Positions 11,561 to 23,295 of a DNA stretch of 64,000 nt are shown here, piece after piece. The position numbers and the translations under genes are program-made. The DNA comes from Castanea sativa. Its lineage: Eukaryota > Streptophyta > Magnoliopsida > Fagales > Fagaceae. The stretch covers positions 31,407,751 through 31,471,750 of the forward strand of contig NC_134020.1 in the NCBI RefSeq assembly GCF_040712315.1, in the 5' to 3' direction. Under the pieces are notes generated by a model, which had not been told where the DNA came from, ran no database searches, and saw only the letters and a program-made list of their open reading frames with translations. The number at the start of each line of letters is the position of its first letter. Positions within the stretch are counted from its first letter, which is position 1.

Positions 11561-12170
11561 ATAGAAGTCTTCTTCATGTCTCAATGTTTTTGAACTTTGC
11601 ATAATTATTTTAGATACTCTCAACTTAACTTGCCTCAACATATATACTTTAGATCCAGTACGCATCTTCCAGCAAACTGCAGATAAATAACCTTATGGTT
11701 AATCAACGAGAAGTACTTTAACTATGTTCACAAAATTTTTACAACACATTCTAAGCGGTAAGTTGTTAATTTGAACTCATTACTAAAATTTACTTTTTTG
11801 TCTACTAATAATAGTTAGTAATAACTTATCATTTAGGATTTATTATTAAAATGTTGTGAAAATATTGTAGATATAACATTTTTCTTAATTACATCAAGTT
11901 TCAAATTTTAGAAAGGCAATTGTGATTTGATGTTCCATAAAAAATGGAACAAAAGATTTATATTCATTATATATCTAGGTTTACCCAATGAATTATCATC
12001 ATTAGATAAGTCCAATATCTTTTCCAAAAAAGAAAAGAAAAAGAAGATAAGCTCAATCTAATCCTCTATAGATAGGGCCCTTCATTACCCCCTTTTGGAC
12101 CGTGACAACCTTTTAAGGTCCGTTTCTCAATCATTAGTCATGCTGCCCATTATGCCTTGGTGTCATGCCC
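11561..12170. other. Intergenic DNA left of the solo LTR
   Basis: AT-rich with no gene seen. The last five bases, CTTGG (12166-12170), are the left target-site duplication of the solo LTR that follows. Confidence 0.55.
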
Positions 12171-14570
12171 CAAACCCAAAAAAGGTCCAAAGCATCAGAA
12201 AAACATTTCAAAGGTACTTGTAGATTTTCCTTTAGGACAAATCAATCCAAATAATCCATACCAAGTACCAACATAAAAAAAAAATTATAATAATTTCATT
12301 AAATATACTCTTAAAGTAAGTCAGAATTCTATACAATAATTAGAAGGATCATTGACCACAAAAGAATGGAGGTTTGAATAAATATAATTATACACCACTA
12401 GCTTGTCCCATTAATGGGAATAAAGTCATCACCACTACTATTAGATGTAAAAGAATGAGTCAAGCCCATGCTAGGATATATATCTAAAGGTCACCATAAC
12501 AAAAGTCTTGCCTCCATCAGTAGTTAGTCTAACTACTGCTAGCCACAAAAACCTATTTCAAAATGATCATTGCCTACTCTTAAAAAGTTTGTAAAATAAT
12601 GGGATGAAATAGAGCCCAGTAAGTAGCATAATTAATAGGGATGGGGAAAATGCAAGTTTCATGATAATGGGCATTTTACAAAACATGTTATATTTTTGGA
12701 ATTTCCATATGATTTTTGAAAATTTGATATCAGTAATGACATGACAAGAATGCTTGAAACAACATAGCACAAAGCTTTTTGAAATATCTCAACGTAAAAC
12801 TACATAAGTATATATTTCTCAAAATATCTCAACATGAAAAAACATAATGTATATACTGTGAGCAATAATAAAACACCATTTCTAAACAAAGAAAATCTAA
12901 CATAAGGCCACATGACAATGCTGTCACAAAGACGGAACTCATCGTCGACACACATCTGGAACTAATTTTCCATGACAAAGATGGAACTCAACACTGTTAC
13001 CAAGACAAAACTCATCGCCATCACAAAGACAGAATTCAATAACCATCACAAAGAAGGGTGCTAAGATACCAATGTCACACAGACTAGTATCTAGCTAGGT
13101 AATCATCGGGTAATCACACTTCAAAGTACAAGGGTAAAACATAAAGAGCTCACAGATTACATAAATTCAAAACACAGTTCATTTCCAAGTAGTTTCACAA
13201 AACCTTTTAATATCCAAAGATATTCGCAAGCTTCTCAAAGCCTTCAAACTCATTTCTTGTCAAGAAGATTTTGTATTAACTCTCCAAATTATCAAAGCAT
13301 CTTTAAATTTTGCAAATAATGCAATAAATACATAAAATCCATTCTCAAGAATTTAATCAAAGATGCTTTTCTTTTCCCTGCCAAATACTCATGCATTTCA
13401 TGCAATATTAAACATGATGCACTTTTCATAAATAGTCATATACATTAAGGTTACAACACAATAATTTTTAGAAAGATATAGTTCCCCAAATAATTTTCCA
13501 AAATGTTTTTAACCCAAAAATAACGTTTATGAAACATGGTTATTTTTCAAAAATTCCTATTAAAAAGCTACTTACCTTGCAACTTGCAAAAAGCCTAATT
13601 CTCCAATCTCTAAAGGAGATTATCTAGAACCTAAACAATATCAAACAATCATAATAAGCATAAAGCTTGAAATTGTATCTGGCTACAAATTAGGAATTCT
13701 CAAATAAGCAATTAATTAGGCAAGCCTAGTATTTAACCTCACAAATAATGTATTCCACTTCCAAAGTTTCTCATCAATGCAAAATACATGGCATAGACTC
13801 AAATTTATACTCATAATTCTTTCAAGGTATTATCTTTAACATCAAAACCTCCACACTTAATAAGTAGTTCCCACAAGATTTGTATAATATCTTTATGGGA
13901 CCCATGGCACCAAAATCATAATATTTTCCAAGACAAACAAGTTGAACATTTAACTAGCTCTAAATAATCAATAAAAATTATATTCACCATGTATTTCACA
14001 TTAAAAAGCCAAAACCCCAAAATCTTCATCACTTAGATAACCACCATTGTAAAAACTATAAATCCACTCATCAAATAATTCCACCAACACAAAATCCATA
14101 CATATAAACACATGAATATCACTTCCAAAGCTCATAAATCACATGGGTATCATTACCAAAGCTTAGATAAAAATAACCTCAAGCAAAAGCATATAAAATC
14201 CACCAAAAAGATTAGAAATCTTTACCTCAAATAAAAGATGTGAAGATTTAGAGGTTCCTAAGAAGGTTTTACGGTGATCTTGCCGGAAAAATGATGGTGG
14301 AGATGATGGTGTGGAGTGGGTGCCCATGGTAGAGTGTGAGGGAGAAGGAGAGAAGTGTGTGTTTGTGTTTGTGTGAAATGAAAAAGAAAAGAGGAAAGAA
14401 GAGTGACATAGCCGGCCAAGAGGGAGAGAGTGAGATATTTTGCAAGATGTGTGGTTGGGAATAGTTAGGGTAGGTGGGGGGTCACGTGGGTCTAAAAAAA
14501 AAAAAAATCTAACCACCTTCTTCTTCTTTTTTTTTTTTTTTTTTTTTTTGAATTGGGCTAGGGCGTTACA
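12171..14570 (-). mobile_element. Solo LTR D1 (2.4 kb, target duplication CTTGG)
   Basis: The plus strand starts TGTCATGCCCCAAACCC and ends GGGCTAGGGCGTTACA, so the termini are TG...CA with imperfect inverted ends (TGTAACGCCC / GGGGCATGACA). The flanks CTTGG (12166-12170 and 14571-14575) are identical 5-bp target duplications. It matches 33116-34975 in the opposite orientation, including a TTTGTGACGG-type minisatellite (about 12905-13085 here). A promoter-like, CT-rich region lies near 14290-14460. There is no internal coding. The LTR size suggests Ty3/gypsy, but the parent element is not seen here. The ORF at 14163-14630 is poly(A/T)-driven and not a gene. Confidence 0.88.
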
Positions 14571-14575
14571 CTTGG

Positions 14576-15159
14576 TATGTCCAAAAGATGGTAGGCACCC
14601 ATTGTAAGTGTACAAAATGAGGATTAACATTAGAACTCTTACAACAATTTGGAATGTGATAATACATTAGGCTTGGGCCTTAATTGTGAAAACTCAAAAG
14701 GACAAAAAACTTTTAAATGGGGTTAGGTGAGAGAGGACCAAATTCCCACATCGTCTAAGTAGAGGGAGGTCTTGCGCCTTATTTGGAGATCTTGAACTCT
14801 AATTGGTATGAGGACTTATAAAACCTTGACTAACGAGTCTATGTGGCACTCCAAAAAAGAACAATACCATGCCAATGATGAGTTGGGGTGTGACTATGAT
14901 AATACAACGGGTTTGGACCTTCAACCCATATATCTAACCTAAAAAGTGCTAAAATAATAGCCAAATGATTAAATTTATGTTTTCTATTGTTTACTTTGAT
15001 ATATTAAGCTATTAAGCTAAAATAATGATAGCTACTTGTAGCTTAGGTAGATAGCAACTTCTGTAAAAACTTGTCTTCACAACTCTACATCTGTATTACT
15101 TTGCATCTACACTTGGATCAACTACACCTGTGTTTACACCAACTCTTAATACTCCCCTA
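14576..15159 (-). other. Residual repeat DNA, possibly the 3' end of the old copia element
   Basis: No ORF. On the minus strand the sequence adjoining element B reads CTTTCTAGGGGAGTATTAAGAG. This looks like a polypurine tract and LTR start following the copia RNase H relic on the other side of B. That would make this stretch the copia 3' LTR (inference). Confidence 0.3.
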
Positions 15160-15164
15160 GAAAG

Positions 15165-15998
15165 GGTTTGTTTGTTTAGACCCCTTAGAGCAGATTGCTC
15201 AACCTAAAATATTAGCCAAGTGATTACCTAGATTAATTATGAGATCTAGGTTAAACAAGGACAGATCATATCAATGAAACAACGTAAAATAAAACAACAG
15301 TTTCAAGGTAAAAACCTAGGAAGGATTTGACTTAGCTATCCTCAAGGTAAAAAAAATCTACTACAGAGAATTGAAGTTTTTACAATTAGATTTAACTCTA
15401 AATCTATTGCTACATCTAGTAGTAACTTACTGACGCGACCATGTGCAAGTTCAAAATTCACGGACTCCTTCTCTCTTGGATTTGCAGCACACAAGCACCC
15501 ACACTTATGACTTTCAGATCCCACTCAAAGGTTTCAGATTACGGCTTATTGATCTTTGCAGCAACTAGATTTTATCAGCACTTGATTGTAGATCTTGTTC
15601 CGGTAAATGCTTGTGGAGTTAGAAGGTATAGAACCTCTTAAATTTCACAGGAGTAACTCACAAGTCTTCCAAGAGTCTTCAAAACGAAGTTAGGGTTTTC
15701 CTTTTATATGTAGAAGTGTTAGACTGAAACCCTAAACATTTTGGCAAGCTTGAGCCTGTTTAAAATTCTGTAGAAATTCTTTTTTTGTGTTTTTCGATTG
15801 ATTGAGCTTCAAAATTCAATCGGTTGAGCTTCATAGAAAAATAATTCTTATTCTTGCAGTTTGTGCATTCTTGAGTCATGACCTGTACAAATTTGAGCAA
15901 TGTTTAACACCTATTCTAAACATGTTTTTGTTCTTGGTTTGCCAACACATACAAGTTGAAATTCTAAACATTTAATACTAAATCTTTAGAACCTAACA
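15165..15998 (-). repeat. 3' LTR of element B (834 bp)
   Basis: It aligns with 21000-21869 from TTTGTTTGTTTAGACC to AACCTAACA; the expected TG start has mutated to GG. A GATTGATTGAGCTTC-type motif pair is at about 15796-15832 and a TATA-like ATATAAAAGG (minus strand) near 15700. The two LTRs differ by many substitutions, so the insertion is not recent. Confidence 0.92.
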
Positions 15999-16008
15999 AT
16001 CTCCCCAT
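15999..16008 (-). promoter_or_regulatory. Polypurine tract of element B
   Basis: The minus strand reads ATGGGGAGAT directly before the 3' LTR. Further tracts AGGGGGAGTAG (about 16413-16423) and AAGGGGAGTAG (about 16504-16514) lie upstream, so this element too has multiple polypurine tracts. Confidence 0.75.
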
Positions 16009-16542
16009 TTAGAAATCCGTGACAAAACACATTTTAAAAAAAAATTGCTCAACTCAAGAATTAGCCCAACTTGCACATTGTTGCCCAAATACAATTCCAT
16101 CACAATCTAGTAACTATTAGTTTCTAGAATAGACAATAGATGAGAAAGAATTAACCTGTAGATTCTTGAAATACTCAAAACAAACCATAAACACGTGTGG
16201 AAATTACAGTATAAATCCAAAATATAAAAACTGAACTTGAATTCACAAAACATAAGTGATAGATAGAATATCAAATGAATAAACATCAAATAAACTATCA
16301 TAGTCAATAAACCAAAAATGTTTGTGAAACAAGTATAATAAAAGAGAAAATACATCAAAATCAATGAGAATAAGAATATACATCAAAATCAAAATCTCTC
16401 ATCAGTAACTAAACTACTCCCCCTGAATACAAAAGCTCTCTACTCTCCCTCTAACTACAAAAGTTCTCTACTCTCCCTCCAACTACAAAAGTCTATCCTA
16501 AACCTACTCCCCTTTTTTGTTACACATCGCCAAAGGCAACCA

Positions 16543-17664
16543 TCAAGGGTTAGAGGGTGGAAGAGGTGGAAATGCACTCCTATACTCAGTAAAATTTGCT
16601 CTCAAGGCAGCAACTTCAGTAAGTAGTTCATCAATGAGTTGTCCATGAGTTGCCTGAGTGGTCAAAAACATCTCCATCATGGCATGAAGTGAGAGAGGAG
16701 GAGCAACAATGGGATTAGCAAGATCATTAGCAGTAGGATCCACATGAATCTCCTCTACAGCAAGCTGATCACCAGAGGCAGGAGCAGCAGTAGAAGCTTC
16801 ACCTCTTGGTCTCTTTGAAGTTTCAATGCTTGGTTTAACAGTTTTCATCTGAGCTTGTTGCTGTCTAAGAAAGGTGGCTCCTATAGGGAGCAGTAATATG
16901 TATAAACTCAAGGGAAGGAAAACTGTCTAACCCTAAAAAGAGTAAAACCCTATAGATAAAAACAGGAAAGAACAAATTATATGCCTTGGATTTACTTCTA
17001 TACACCTCAACAATGGTCTCAATAAAAAGGGAAGGAAAACACATGGACCCATCTGTGATGAAGGCATACAGAAAAACACATTTTTCCAAAGGATGTGAGA
17101 GCTAGGAAAGATGTTATGACAAGCTATCCTAAAGAAAAAATAGTTAGCTTTAGTCAACTCACTTGTGTTTATTCTTGGTTCAGATCCCCAAGAGTCTGAT
17201 TTACCAGAAAGCAAAGACATCATATCATCAATAGAAGGAGACTCAATGTCTAGGAAAGTAGGTCTATGAACTAGAGGTACACCTAGAGCTTCAGAAATTA
17301 CATGTTTAGTTATCTTATACTCTTTACCTCTAATCCAAGAAGTCAAATAATGACCACATGTAACCTCAGAATATACAGAGAGATTCGAGTAGAATTCTCT
17401 GATCAAGCCTATAGAAGGGGGATGAGAAACATCACATAAAGAACCCTAGTTCCTAGACACTAGATTCCTACGGATGGAAGGATCTAACTCATCTAGGACT
17501 AACTGTCTTTCCCCCTAAATAGACCTATATTTTGTTAAAGTCTTAAAAATTTGCTTAGATTTGGCTATAAGAAACCTAACCCTATCAACAAGAGCAGAAG
17601 AGGATGAGGAAGCTATGTTCCTATTGGCTTTGGTCTTATACTTTTTACCAACCTTAGGAGTCAT
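16543..17664 (-). pseudogene. Second (envelope-like / plant transposon protein-like) ORF of element B, degraded
   Basis: The start codon at 17664 gives MTPKVGKKYKTKANRNIASS, parallel to MAPKRKS... in element C. After two stops (near 17518 and 17445) the frame continues through a conserved core (IREFYSNLSVYSEV, then SWIRGKEYKITKHVISEALG). This matches the spacing IQEFYSNM...ITCVQGTRIVVTPDLISEVL in element C. A frame change near 16920 leads to the C-terminal part with RPRGEASTAAPASG and a leucine-rich helix ending at the stop at 16543. The family is the plant transposon protein/envelope-like group found after the gag-pol of Sirevirus-type elements. A splice acceptor-like TTAG lies 2 nt before the ATG. 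Confidence 0.65.
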
Positions 17665-18600
17665 GTCTAAGGGTTAAACAAAAAGGAAAAACCAAAACAA
17701 AACAAAAACCAAGGGCATACTACATCAAATAGAGTTAAAACAAAATAACATGAAATTTTAAAAACTATATGATGCATGATGCAAGGACACATATGATGCA
17801 TGGTCTAATGCACAAAAACATTTCAATTTTATCTCAATTTTGAAAATTGACCAAAAAAATTAGAAATTTAGCAAAATCCCCAATTTTGAAACCCTAATTT
17901 TCAAAAAATCCTTATATTGATCAATTGAACAACACATCAGATGTAAAACATGTTATAATTACTCAATTAAACAATATTACAAGTCATTTTTACTCAATTT
18001 CATCCAATTGAACAAAATCCCCAAATTCCTCAAGAACACATAAATCCTAATTTTGAAAATTTGCATAAATCATGAAAATTTTGAAATTAAAATAGAAGAA
18101 ATATGTTTATATGATGCATGAACAAAAACCCATTCAACAAAAGTGATCAAAACACCTAGAATCAACAAAAACCCCAAAATTTCTTTAGTTAAAATTTTTT
18201 GAAAAATTTGATGAAAATGCTTGAATGCATGTAATATAATAAAAAAGGAAGGGTAAAAGAGTCTTACCAGATGTTTAGGAGGAAAACCTTTGAAGTTTTG
18301 ACTCAGAAAATCACAATTTTTTTTTTGACTAGGAGGAATCGAGAGGGGTTGAAGAGGAAGACAAAAGAATGACGAACAAGGTTCAGATTCCTCTTATTTC
18401 TTTTTGAAAAACAATTTTCGATCAGTCGGGAGGAATTAAGCCAGGATTGAAAATATTTTAAAAACGGGTTCAACCGATTGGAAGGAATCGAAGGAGAATT
18501 GAGTCAGGCTAAGAGTTTTAGCCTTAAAAACTAGATTTTTCGATTGGTCAAAAAACAAGTTCGATCAATCGAACCCTAAAAAATCAGAAAATTTTGAAAA
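17665..18600 (-). promoter_or_regulatory. Putative internal promoter, leader and intron before the second ORF of element B
   Basis: Reading the minus strand, a cluster of CGATT(G/C)-type motifs (18590-18420) similar to those in the B LTRs is followed by an A/T-rich TATA-like stretch near 18400. Next come a CT-rich leader, a possible donor CTG|GTAAGA (exon end 18268) and a T-rich tract with the acceptor CCCTTAG at 17667. This leaves an intron of about 600 nt before the ATG at 17664. Confidence 0.4.
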
Positions 18601-19541
18601 CTTGGAAATTTTCTGCAGGCGCACTTTTAAACCAGTTTTGATGATATGAAATGCATGTCAATGATTCCAAATGTTTTCAAAAACACTTTCTCTTTAATCA
18701 AATCAATTTTTTATCACAACAACTTTTACCCTAAACCCCAAAAAGTATTAATTATTTCAAGAAGCACAATTTTGGATGGCTACAAAAATTAGCACACAAT
18801 CACATATTAAGAGTTTTACAAAGATTTGCTTATGGTGTGTGCAACTAGTAAGTGTATGAGATACATAAAAGGTGATATGTAAATAGAAATTAAACACAAT
18901 TTCTACATTATCAATCACATAAGTTTGAAAGTGACTATCATCTAAAGAGTTACATCATATAACTCCCACATCTCCTAGAAAACATGCTTGCAATCATGTA
19001 AAAACATTTTTTTTCTTTTCTTTTGAGGCCTTTTTGTTTTCTTTTATTTTTATTTTTCTTTTGAATTTTCACATTCTTTTCACAATTAATAGCTTGTTTA
19101 ATCTTACTGTGCAAGTGTTACACGTTACCGAGCATGGCTTTTATGAATTGCAGATAGGTGTTCATGATTGGCAAGTAACAATGGTAAGATGGTTATTTAT
19201 ACATTTCTTCGAGTAACAATGGTAAGATGGTTATTTATGCATTTCTCCTAGGATTTTTTAGTCTTTACAATCAAAAGAATGTGACTTCAAAATTAAAAGC
19301 ATGTGTTTAAAAATCATAAGCAACTCACACAATATAAGCAAACTAGCAAGGTGCAGAAAAATAATTTATCTAAGCCAAAAAGGAACATAGTCATGAAACG
19401 TAAATTTCATAGGCCAACCTTAATTACACACTTGACGATGTGTAACACACAATTTTTTTAAACTTAAAAACATCATAAACAAGCCTAGAATGAAATACAT
19501 GAATGTAATGCAAAAGAAAATCCTAATGAAAAACCTTTTGG
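18601..19541. other. Noncoding internal region of element B
   Basis: AT-rich with no supported ORF. It includes a small direct duplication (AGTAACAATGGTAAGATGGTTATTTAT at about 19173-19200 and 19213-19240). Confidence 0.5.
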
Positions 19542-20930
19542 TCACAAAAGATTGAAAAAATTAGCACAAGGACCATGTCTGACAGACTCACTAAGACTTA
19601 ATCTTTTGCATCCACACTCAACTCCTGTATTGGCATAAAGGTTAAGAACCTTTACCAATTCATGAATAAGTGCCATAAGATCTTGTGCTTTTGGCACAAG
19701 CTCTTTTTGTTTGGTTGTTTGTTTTGAAGCTTGCAACTTAAAACAATTTGGGCGTGTATGCCCAGCTCCACCACAAAAATGACAAAACCATTGAGTTTGT
19801 GTTGTTTCTTGCTTCCAGGATGATTTGGTTTCTTGGGTTTTGATTCACTTAGATCTACCATAATTCTCCTAGTAGCTAGATTTTCTTTCTTAGGTACCTT
19901 AACTTAAGGGGTAGAAGTAGATGTAGCAGGAACAAACTTAGGACGATGAACAATAGAAGTAGAAACACTCTCTACAATCCCTAACCTTGTCTTATCTGAT
20001 AAAGATTTTTGAACATTTAACATATTATCTAGTTTAGAAGTAGAAGTCCTATGAAGTCCTCTAGCAATAGATGATTCAGATTCTAAACTTTTGACTTTCT
20101 TAATCAAAGACATGTTCTCAACCTTAACAGAAATTATGAGTTCATTAGTATCAAACTGTTTAACCAACATAATTTTTCTTTTCTTGTTCAAGAGTGTTTA
20201 TCTTCTTCAAAGCTATGTCAACATTCATGGCATCCTTCATTGCAATCTTGCAAAGCTTGTTATAGGCCTCTTGCAAGCCAGCATTGAGAGTTTCCCATCA
20301 GAAGGGTTATCCTCAACAATTTCAGACTCACTTACTTCAGCAATAGCAGTGAAGAGATCTTACAAGTTCATCAATAAAGATGGTTTCCACATCCTTACTT
20401 TCTGTTATAACAATTACTTTAGCTCTAAAATCCTCAGTTAAGGATCTAAGAATCTTCCTAATCACTTTAGGTTGATCATATACTTCACCCAGATTAAAAG
20501 CAGAGTTCACTATGTCATTTAGTTTGGCGTAGAACTCATCAAAGGTCTCATTATCAGACATCCTGATGCTTCCAAACCTAGAGGTCAACTGCTGCAGTTT
20601 ATTAATCTTTACTGCCTTAGTGCCTTCATGAACAATTTGCAAAATATTCTAGACAGTATGGGCAACCTTAACATTAGAGATCCTTTTAAATTCTTCCATA
20701 GAAACAACATTGAATATATCATTCATAGCCTTGCAATTAAAGCTTGTTGCTTCCTGTTGTGCAATGTTCAATTTAGTGACAGGAGTGGTTGGTCTCTCCC
20801 AGCCATTCTCAACAGAGAGTCATACTCTCTCATCTGGAGATTTTAAAAAGGCTTTCATCCTAACCTTTTGATAAGCATAGTTATTCACATCAAAATGGGA
20901 ACGGATCATAAGAGAGTGACTGTATTCCAT
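19542..20930 (-). pseudogene. gag-like ORF of element B, degraded
   Basis: It starts at ATG 20930 (MEYSHSLMIRSHFD) in the place of the usual copia gag start. It then runs through the UBN2-type region with stops (a premature one near 20827), including EGTKAVKINKLQQL and FDEFYAKLNDIVNSAFNLGE (20640-20340). A coiled-coil segment (20190-19905) follows. An intact CCHC knuckle CHFCGGAGHTRPNC lies at about 19743-19786, in a frame shifted from its flanks. The reading ends near 19542 with no protease or integrase. As gag it would build the particle and package RNA, but this copy cannot encode a full protein. Confidence 0.75.
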
Positions 20931-20979
20931 GATAGCAAGGGTCAAGGATCAACTCAAGGTAAACTACCCAAATAAGAAC

Positions 20980-20997
20980 TAACCCGCTTTCATACCA
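20980..20997 (-). promoter_or_regulatory. Primer binding site of element B
   Basis: The minus strand reads TGGTATGAAAGCGGG, two bases after the 5' LTR end. It resembles the methionine initiator tRNA site TGGTATCAGAGC with mutations in the middle; elements C and E keep the canonical form. Confidence 0.75.
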
Positions 20998-20999
20998 CT

Positions 21000-21869
21000 T
21001 GTTTGTTTGTTTAGACCTCTTAAAGCAAATTGTTCAACCTAAAATATTAGCCAAGTGATTACTTAGGTTAATTATAAGATCTAGGTTAAACAAGGCCAAA
21101 TCATATTATGCACAGCAGCGGAAAATAAAGAATGCAACGATATGATGACCTAGGAAAACCAATGAAACCAACAGTTTCAAGGTAAAAACTTGGGGAAGAT
21201 TTAACATAACTATCTTTAAGGTAAAACAAATCCACTATAGAGAATTGAAGTTTTCACAATAAGATTTAACCTTAAATCTATTGCTACCTCTAGTAGTAAC
21301 TTATTGAGACGACCATAGGCAAGTTCCAAATCCATGAACTTCTTTCTTGGATTTGCAGCACATAAGTACCCATACTTGTGAGTTTGAGATTCCACTCAAA
21401 GGTTTCAGATCATAGCTTGTTGATCTTTGTGATGACTAGATTCCACTAGCACTTTATTGTAGATCTTGTTCCAGTAGATGCTTGTGGAATTAGAAGGTAC
21501 AGAACCGCTTAGTTCTCATAGGAGTAACTCACAAGTCTTCTAAGAGTCTTTAAAATGTAGCTAGGATTTTGCTTTTATACGTAGGAGTGTTGGATTGAAA
21601 CCCTAAACGTTTTCGCAGGCTTGGGCCTGTTTAAAATTTTGTAATTTTTTTTTTTTTGTGATTTTCAATCGATCGAGCTTCACAATTCAATTGGTCAAGC
21701 TTCACAGATTAATAATTCTTTTTCTTGTAGCTTATACATTCTTGAGTCTTGACCTGTACAACTTTGAGCAATGTTTAACACCTATTCTAGACATGTTTTT
21801 GTTTTCGGTTTGCCAAAGCATATAAGTTGAAATTCTAAACATTTAATCCAAAATCTTTAGAACCTAACA
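21000..21869 (-). repeat. 5' LTR of element B (870 bp)
   Basis: It starts TGTTTGTTTGTTTAGACC and ends ACCTAACA on the plus strand, aligning with 15165-15998. GATCGAGCTTC/GGTCAAGCTTC motifs are at 21667-21705 and a TATA-like box near 21580. Confidence 0.92.
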
Positions 21870-21874
21870 GAAAG

Positions 21875-23195
21875 GTTTTAATCAACTTAGCTGGTATTTT
21901 TCTCTCACAAGATGGCAGTCTATCTCCATGTTTAGTTATTTTGTAACACACAATATTCGTAGCTATGTGCAGAGCTGCTTGACTATCACAATAGAGAGAG
22001 ACAGGTCTTGGATGTATTATAGTCAAGTCTTCAAGTAATGTCAACAACCACAAAATTTCATAGGTGGTGACTACCATTTCCTAATATTCAGCTTCAGCTA
22101 AAGATCTTGAAAGTATGTATTGTTTCTTGGTTCTCCATAATATTAGAGAGTGTAAGGAAATTTAGATCCCAGTTGATATAATTAACAAGTTTTAAATCCA
22201 AGTTGTTAATCATATTTATTATGAACAAATCTTGTTAAAAAAAACTAACACCAATATGATGTCAATATCATGCACAGTGGAAAAGTAAATAAGATAAGAT
22301 ATGATGACCTAGGAAAACCAATAAAACAAACTAGTTTCACAGTAAAAAACCTGGGGGAAATCTTCTTGAAAAGCAATCCACTATAATAAAGAGAAGTTTC
22401 AGATCTAGTACAAAACCTTTGTCCCTAGACTCTACAATCCCTGTAGATGAACACACAGCAAAAACCTTCTACCGCTTTAGAACCTTTGAACTCTTCAATA
22501 TATGAACACCACCCTTTTGATGCACGAATCCTAGTACGTGACTAATCAATGATGCACGACTGTCAGTACGTGACTAACTCACCAACTTGAAGAAGATTGT
22601 TGGCTGCAAAGTTCTTCACTTCATTAACAATGAAGATCAAGAAGCACTTGGTTACAAAACTCTAAGGTGCAAAGACGCAGTAGCTTCTTTCAGAGAGAAT
22701 AAGGTATCAGTCACATTTTGCATGTGTTCTCCTTGTATTCTCTTATGTGACGACTTTTAAAATAAACCTTATATATATATCTAGGGTTGTGAGAAGAGAA
22801 ACCCTACACATACATGTCAGCATGGACTGAAAATCAAATCAGAAAATCTAAATTTTATAATTCTAAATAGATACAGCTGTCGAGATATTTGTTGAGATTC
22901 ATTAATCCTCGATATATATTATCTATCGGCAGCTGTCGAAAATCTGTCTAGCTTTAATGAACAGCTTTTCTTCACTTGTTTCTTGGTCCAGTCTTCATGG
23001 CTTTAATACTTGACTTGAACAACATGTTTCTTGAAGTTTTAAACCATCCTAGATCTACCCAAGTATAAGTAAAGTGCGTTTTGTCAAAAGATTAGCCAAT
23101 TCTTAACATGATTCACATATGTCCTAACAGAGAGTCTCCTAAAAATACACAATACCCTTATAAACTTCCAGGCATCTGGACAAATGTCTTGTCTT
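21875..23195 (-). pseudogene. Ty1/copia RNase H relic, split by a solo LTR
   Basis: The minus-strand translation of 23195-23135 plus 22150-21875 gives the copia RNase H hallmarks: GYCVFLGDSLILWRTKKQ, then LAEAEY with a following stop, then VTTYEILWLLTLLEDL and VSLYCDSQAALHIA. The segment GDSLIL is reconstituted only when solo LTR 22151-23129 and one GAGAG copy are ignored. A frameshift lies near the junction and stops occur at several points. The relic is cut again at 21870 by element B. RNase H would remove RNA from the RNA:DNA hybrid during reverse transcription; this copy is dead. Confidence 0.85.
22151..23129 (-). mobile_element. Solo LTR of a family related to element C (979 bp, target duplication GAGAG)
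   Basis: Plus-strand termini are TGTAAGGAAATTTAG and ATATGTCCTAACA. Flanking GAGAG occurs at 22146-22150 and 23130-23134. Its right half aligns with the C LTR (37300-37872), including the CTGTCGAGA-type motifs (22868-22945) and the TATATATAT box near 22770. It interrupts the copia RNase H relic. Confidence 0.92.
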
Positions 23196-23295
23196 ATTGC
23201 AATAGATTGCAAATATTTGACAAAAATAATTTGAGTTAAGCTATTGTAATGATATCTTTATTCAAAGTTATTCTTTCATGTTTTTCATTTCAAAA

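Larger units (their letters stand above)
15165..21869 (-). mobile_element. Element B: complete non-autonomous LTR retrotransposon, 6.7 kb, target duplication GAAAG
   Basis: Two LTRs in the same orientation, 5-bp target duplications GAAAG (15160-15164 and 21870-21874), a primer binding site next to the right LTR and polypurine tracts next to the left LTR show the element is on the minus strand and structurally complete. It encodes a gag-like region (20930-19542) and a second ORF (17664-16543). The intervening 18.3-19.5 kb region is noncoding and no pol domain is present. It inserted into the RNase H region of an older copia element. Confidence 0.93.

Noticed and set aside
14163..14630. 155-residue open frame on the minus strand
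   Set aside because: It lies inside solo LTR D1 and is driven by poly(A/T) and CT-rich leader DNA; there is no protein-like composition.
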